From Mycolicibacterium novocastrense (GTDB lineage Bacteria > Actinomycetota > Actinomycetes > Mycobacteriales > Mycobacteriaceae): 64,000 bases of DNA. Shown here piece after piece: positions 61,089-64,000 of the stretch. The number at the start of each line of letters is the position of its first letter. The stretch's first letter is position 1. The stretch is from assembly GCF_001570485.1 (NCBI RefSeq), contig NZ_BCTA01000021.1, positions 62,001 to 126,000 of the forward strand. Direction: 5' to 3'. A program made the position numbers and the translations under genes. The notes beneath the pieces were generated by a model. The model was not told the DNA's origin, made no database searches, and saw only the letters and a program-made list of their open reading frames with translations.

Positions 61089-61751
61089 CTAGGACAGCAC
61101 CGGGCGCAGCGCCGACGCTGTGACCGCGAGGTTCATCTCGGGCAACGCGGTCGGTGACTCGTCGACCCAACTGCCCAGCGCGATCTCGCCGGCTCGGGCG
61201 TGCACCCACCGCCACCCGCGGTCGTTGAGGCTCAGCAGTGCACCGAGGCCGTCGACCGCGTGCAGCAGCGAGATGATCGCCGCAGTGGGCGGACTCGGCG
61301 GCCTGCGATCGAACAGCGCCGACAACAGTGCCGACCGCGCCTGGCCGACGCGGTTGCGGTTGGTCAGCGGCCACGCGAATTCGTGTCCGAACCTTTTGTT
61401 CGGCAGGGGGATACGTCGGATCTGACCGGTGCGTTCCAGATGGCCGGCGATGTGGCCCTCGGTGTGCCTGGCCAGCCGCTTGACCGCCGTCTTCGGCCGC
61501 AACGGGCGACGCTGCAACAGCTGGAACGCCGGTTCTGTGACCGGGTCCATCGCGCCCGGGGTCGACAACGCGATCAGGCGGCCCGATTCGACCGCCTCAC
61601 CGTCGACCGCCGGCCGGATCCGGCAGGCCAGGGCCAGGTCGAGCAGCACCGCGGCCGCCAGCACCCGCTCTCGGCGCGGACGGTCAAGAACCGGTTGCGC
61701 CGACGCGTTGTCGAGCAGCAACAGGAACAAGTCCTCGGCGATCTGCGCCAT
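61089..61751 (-). CDS. GPP34 (Golgi phosphoprotein 3-like) domain protein
   Basis: 220 residues. AEDLFLLLLDNASAQPVLDRPRRERVLAAAVLLDLAL is the typical N-terminus of GPP34/GOLPH3-type proteins. RLARHTEGHIAGHLERTGQIRR and LSALFDRRPPSPPTAAIISLLHAVDGLGALL follow the family layout. In eukaryotes the fold binds phosphatidylinositol-4-phosphate; actinobacterial copies have no assigned role. A membrane-lipid or stress function is only a guess. Convergent with metB, three bases between the stops. Confidence 0.87.
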   Translation of the reverse strand: MAQIAEDLFLLLLDNASAQPVLDRPRRERVLAAAVLLDLALACRIRPAVDGEAVESGRLIALSTPGAMDPVTEPAFQLLQRRPLRPKTAVKRLARHTEGHIAGHLERTGQIRRIPLPNKRFGHEFAWPLTNRNRVGQARSALLSALFDRRPPSPPTAAIISLLHAVDGLGALLSLNDRGWRWVHARAGEIALGSWVDESPTALPEMNLAVTASALRPVLS

Positions 61752-61805
61752 GAGCGGATGCTAAACCGCACCCCGCCCACGGCTCGAATTCAGCTGCGGG
61801 TGCCG

Positions 61806-62300
61806 TCAGGCGTGATACGGCTCGGCCTCGAGCAGTTTCACCTTGACCGTGCTGCCGCTGGGCACCGTGTAGGTGCGCACATCGCCGACTTTCGCGTCGA
61901 GAAGCGCCTCGCCCAACGGCGACTTCGGTGAGTACACCTCGAGCTTGCCGTCGCTGATGCCCTCTTGGCGGGTGGCGATCAGGAAGGTCTCGGTGTCGCT
62001 CTCGTCGTCGCCGTACTGGACCTTGACCACCGAACCGGGCAGCGCGACACCTGACTGCTTGGGCGCCTCGCCGACCTTGGCGTTGTTGAGCAGTTCCTGT
62101 AGCTGGCGGATCCGGGCCTCCTGCTGGCCCTGCTCCTCGCGGGCGGCGTGGTAGCCGCCGTTCTCGCGGAGGTCGCCCTCTTCACGACGGTCGTTGATCT
62201 CGGCGGCGATGACGGGCCGGTTGGCGATCAGCTGGTCGAGCTCCGCCTTCAACCGGTCGAATGCCTCCTGGGTGAGCCAGGTGACCTGCGTATCGGTCAT
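61806..62300 (-). CDS. greA: Transcription elongation factor GreA
   Basis: 164 residues from ATG at 62300, preceded by AGGAGCGCGACG. The N-terminal coiled coil ([40 protein letters not shown] with the acidic tip) inserts into the RNA polymerase secondary channel to rescue backtracked complexes. The C-terminal FKBP-like domain has [17 protein letters not shown] and [17 protein letters not shown]. Orthologue of Rv1080c. The longer frame to 62480 is not used. Confidence 0.96.
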   Translation of the reverse strand: MTDTQVTWLTQEAFDRLKAELDQLIANRPVIAAEINDRREEGDLRENGGYHAAREEQGQQEARIRQLQELLNNAKVGEAPKQSGVALPGSVVKVQYGDDESDTETFLIATRQEGISDGKLEVYSPKSPLGEALLDAKVGDVRTYTVPSGSTVKVKLLEAEPYHA

Positions 62301-62547
62301 ATCGTCGCGCTCCTGTCTATCTGGGTCTCGCGGGCGTTCTCGCGCTCTTCTCGCGTAAGACGTCTCGTGGTACGGCGCTGGGGCTTGACGTGTATTGCCG
62401 CGGTCAGCGTGCTCGATCACAGCACCAAATGCAGCAATACACGGCTCCAGCAGGAACCGTGTACCCGACCATGGTAGCACCGCAAAGCGGCGTGATTTTC
62501 ACGAATTCGCAGTTCGGCGTTTGCCGCACCGACGAATCAATGTGATT

Positions 62548-62970
62548 TCAAGGAATCGTCAGGTACGGCGGCACGTCGGTTCCGCATCCGTAAATATCCC
62601 CGATCACGGGCTGGCGGGTCGCTTTGACCGGGGCGGTCACCTGCACGGTCTGTTGTGACGACGGAGGCACCAGCACCTCCCTACGGCCGGTCTCGGCGCC
62701 GTCGATGGAGCGGGCCCGCACGATGCAGACAACCGGCTGCGACGGGTCCTCGCGGGTGACGCTGATCGTCACCGACACCGTCTCGTCGTCGATCAGTTCG
62801 TAGGCGCCCAACTCGCCGGTCACGGGCTCGCTCTCGAACCGCCCGAACGCCACCACGGCGACCGTCACCCCCACCGCCAGAGCGAGCAACGTGAACGCGA
62901 CGGCGAGCCAACGGCGGCGGCCCACGTGCGGCCGCTGGCGGCCATAGCGTGCGGCGGGGCGTTCGATCAT
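62548..62970 (-). CDS. DUF4307 membrane protein (Rv1081c type)
   Basis: 140 residues. A basic cytoplasmic start (RPAARYGRQRPHVGRRRW), one transmembrane helix (LAVAFTLLALAVGVTVAVVAF) and an external beta-rich domain (GAYELIDDETVSVTISVTRE, VVCIVRARSIDGAETGRREV, VIGDIYGCGT) with two cysteines. DUF4307 occurs in actinobacteria next to greA and mca as here; function unknown. Confidence 0.9.
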   Translation of the reverse strand: MIERPAARYGRQRPHVGRRRWLAVAFTLLALAVGVTVAVVAFGRFESEPVTGELGAYELIDDETVSVTISVTREDPSQPVVCIVRARSIDGAETGRREVLVPPSSQQTVQVTAPVKATRQPVIGDIYGCGTDVPPYLTIP

Positions 62971-63088
62971 CTAGTTTTCTAAGGCTCTCGGTCAGATGGA
63001 TCTACAGAACTGGAACTATAGGGACTATCGAAAGGTCTCCGCGGGTTGATATCGCCGGAGACGACAGCGCGATGATAGGCAGAGCAGG

Positions 63089-63958
63089 TTGAGCGAACTG
63101 CGGTTGATGGCGGTGCACGCCCACCCGGACGACGAGTCCAGCAAGGGTGCCGCCACGATGGCTCGGTACGTGGACGAGGGTGTCCGCGTGCTCGTGGTGA
63201 CTCTCACCGGCGGCGAGCGCGGCGACATTCTCAACCCGGCCATGGACCTGCCCGAGGTGCATGGCCGGATGGCCGAGATCCGCCGCGACGAGATGGCCAA
63301 GGCCGCCGAGATCCTCGGCGTCGAGCACCGCTGGCTCGGCTTCGTCGACTCGGGCCTGCCCGAAGGCGACCCGCTTCCGCCGCTGCCCGAAGGCTGCCTC
63401 GGCGTGGTGCCGCTCGAGCAACCGGTCGAGGCCCTGGTGCGCGTCGTGCGCGAGTTCCGGCCACACGTGATGACCACCTACGACGAGAACGGCGGCTACC
63501 CGCATCCGGACCACATCAGATGCCACCAGGTGTCGATGGGTGCCTACGAGGCGGCCGGTGACCACCGCCTGTTCCCCGACGCCGGCGAGCCGTGGGACGT
63601 CCAGAAGCTGTACTACACCCACGGCTTCGTGCGGCAGCGGATGCAGCTGTTGCAGGAGGAGTTCGCCAAGCACGGCGAGGTAGGCCCGTTCGAAAAGTGG
63701 CTCAAGCACTGGGATCCGGAGCACGACATCTTCGCCAAGCGCGTCACCACCCGCGTCGAGTGCGCCAAGTATTTCGCCCTGCGCGACGACGCGCTGCGCG
63801 CGCACGCCACCCAGATCGACCCCAACGGGGACTTCTTCCGCGCCCCGATCGAATGGCAGCAACGGCTTTGGCCCACCGAGGAGTTCGAGTTGGCCCGCTC
63901 GCGCGTACCCGTATCGCTTCCTGAGGACGACCTCTTCGCTGGGATCGAGGGCCGATGA
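63089..63958 (+). CDS. mca: Mycothiol S-conjugate amidase
   Basis: 289 residues from TTG at 63089 ([19 protein letters not shown]), the same N-terminus as M. tuberculosis Mca. Zinc motifs: [15 protein letters not shown] (HPDD) and [33 protein letters not shown] and [17 protein letters not shown] are diagnostic. Cleaves mycothiol-toxin conjugates so the mercapturate can be exported. The TGA overlaps the next start (ATGA). Mycothiol is restricted to actinobacteria, supporting the organism call. Confidence 0.95.
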   Translation: MSELRLMAVHAHPDDESSKGAATMARYVDEGVRVLVVTLTGGERGDILNPAMDLPEVHGRMAEIRRDEMAKAAEILGVEHRWLGFVDSGLPEGDPLPPLPEGCLGVVPLEQPVEALVRVVREFRPHVMTTYDENGGYPHPDHIRCHQVSMGAYEAAGDHRLFPDAGEPWDVQKLYYTHGFVRQRMQLLQEEFAKHGEVGPFEKWLKHWDPEHDIFAKRVTTRVECAKYFALRDDALRAHATQIDPNGDFFRAPIEWQQRLWPTEEFELARSRVPVSLPEDDLFAGIEGR

Positions 63959-64000
63959 ACCTCCTGCTCGCCGTCGACCTGCTGGCCCAGAATCCGCCCC
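63955..64000 (+). CDS. 5' end of a small conserved protein downstream of mca (Rv1083 position)
   Basis: ATG at 63955 overlaps the mca stop. Only 15 codons are in the window ([15 protein letters not shown]), a hydrophobic N-terminus. In M. tuberculosis the gene after mca is Rv1083, a small conserved membrane protein; the position fits, but the visible part is too short to judge. Confidence 0.55.
   Translation, partial: MNLLLAVDLLAQNPP

Overview
The window is high-GC chromosomal DNA from a mycobacterium, most likely an environmental, fast-growing Mycolicibacterium-type species. Mycothiol S-conjugate amidase (mca), an antigen-85-like mycolyltransferase-fold protein, PknH/EmbR, R2lox, many DUF732-type secreted proteins and long gene-order agreement with Mycobacterium tuberculosis support this. 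From about 41.6 kb to the right end the order follows M. tuberculosis Rv1059 to Rv1083, with gaps and two local additions: a second proline-rich membrane protein with an acyl-CoA dehydrogenase, and a GPP34 protein. The pknH-embR pair, ltp1 and TetR-R2lox (Rv0232-Rv0233 type) are other recognisable mycobacterial blocks. The ectABCD cluster fits an osmotically stressed, free-living lifestyle.

Layout. 0-1.7 kb: 3' part of a RecQ helicase and a small secreted protein. 2.0-4.6 kb: a three-gene overlapping operon of an EspC-like protein, a 660-residue WXG-type polymorphic toxin with an RNase A-like C-terminus, and a CdiI-type immunity protein, ending beside a tRNA-Leu(UAA) gene. A 3' fragment of that tRNA recurs 1.8 kb further on. 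4.8-10.8 kb: FadD acyl-CoA synthetase, deazaflavin-type nitroreductase, SRPBCC protein, class II glutamine amidotransferase, M20 amidohydrolase, DUF218 protein. 10.9-15.4 kb: R2lox, its TetR regulator and an NDH-2-like oxidoreductase, then divergently an FNT channel overlapping cyanase. 15.4-25.4 kb: secreted proteins (C39-like peptidase, DUF732, DUF4344 metallo-lipoprotein), a LuxR-type regulator, a frameshifted formamidase, an ArsR/AHSA1 pair with a perfect operator-like palindrome, and an S51-type hydrolase. 25.5-31 kb: internally duplicated exported protein and ectABCD. 31-38.6 kb: secreted proteins, a broken GAF-ANTAR gene, a partner-switching module (STAS, kinase, STAS), a beta-propeller, a convergent paralogue pair and ltp1. 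38.7-41.6 kb: pknH and embR. 41.6-64 kb: a KstR-type operator and the Rv1059-Rv1083-like block (two patatins, lpqV, CDO-rhodanese, echA8/echA9, BI-1, fadA3, GDSL, lipU, cbs, pra, metB, greA, DUF4307, mca).

The most interesting unit is the toxin operon at 2.0-4.6 kb, which looks like a type VII secretion delivered RNase with a dedicated small helical partner and an immunity protein. Secondary points are an FNT channel translationally coupled to cyanase (predicted cyanate uptake), a perfect CRP-type site beside a second palindrome in front of the TetR-R2lox operon, and the ArsR and KstR operator candidates. No insertion sequence, CRISPR array, rRNA or replication origin was seen. All homology statements come from recognising motifs by eye; no search was run.
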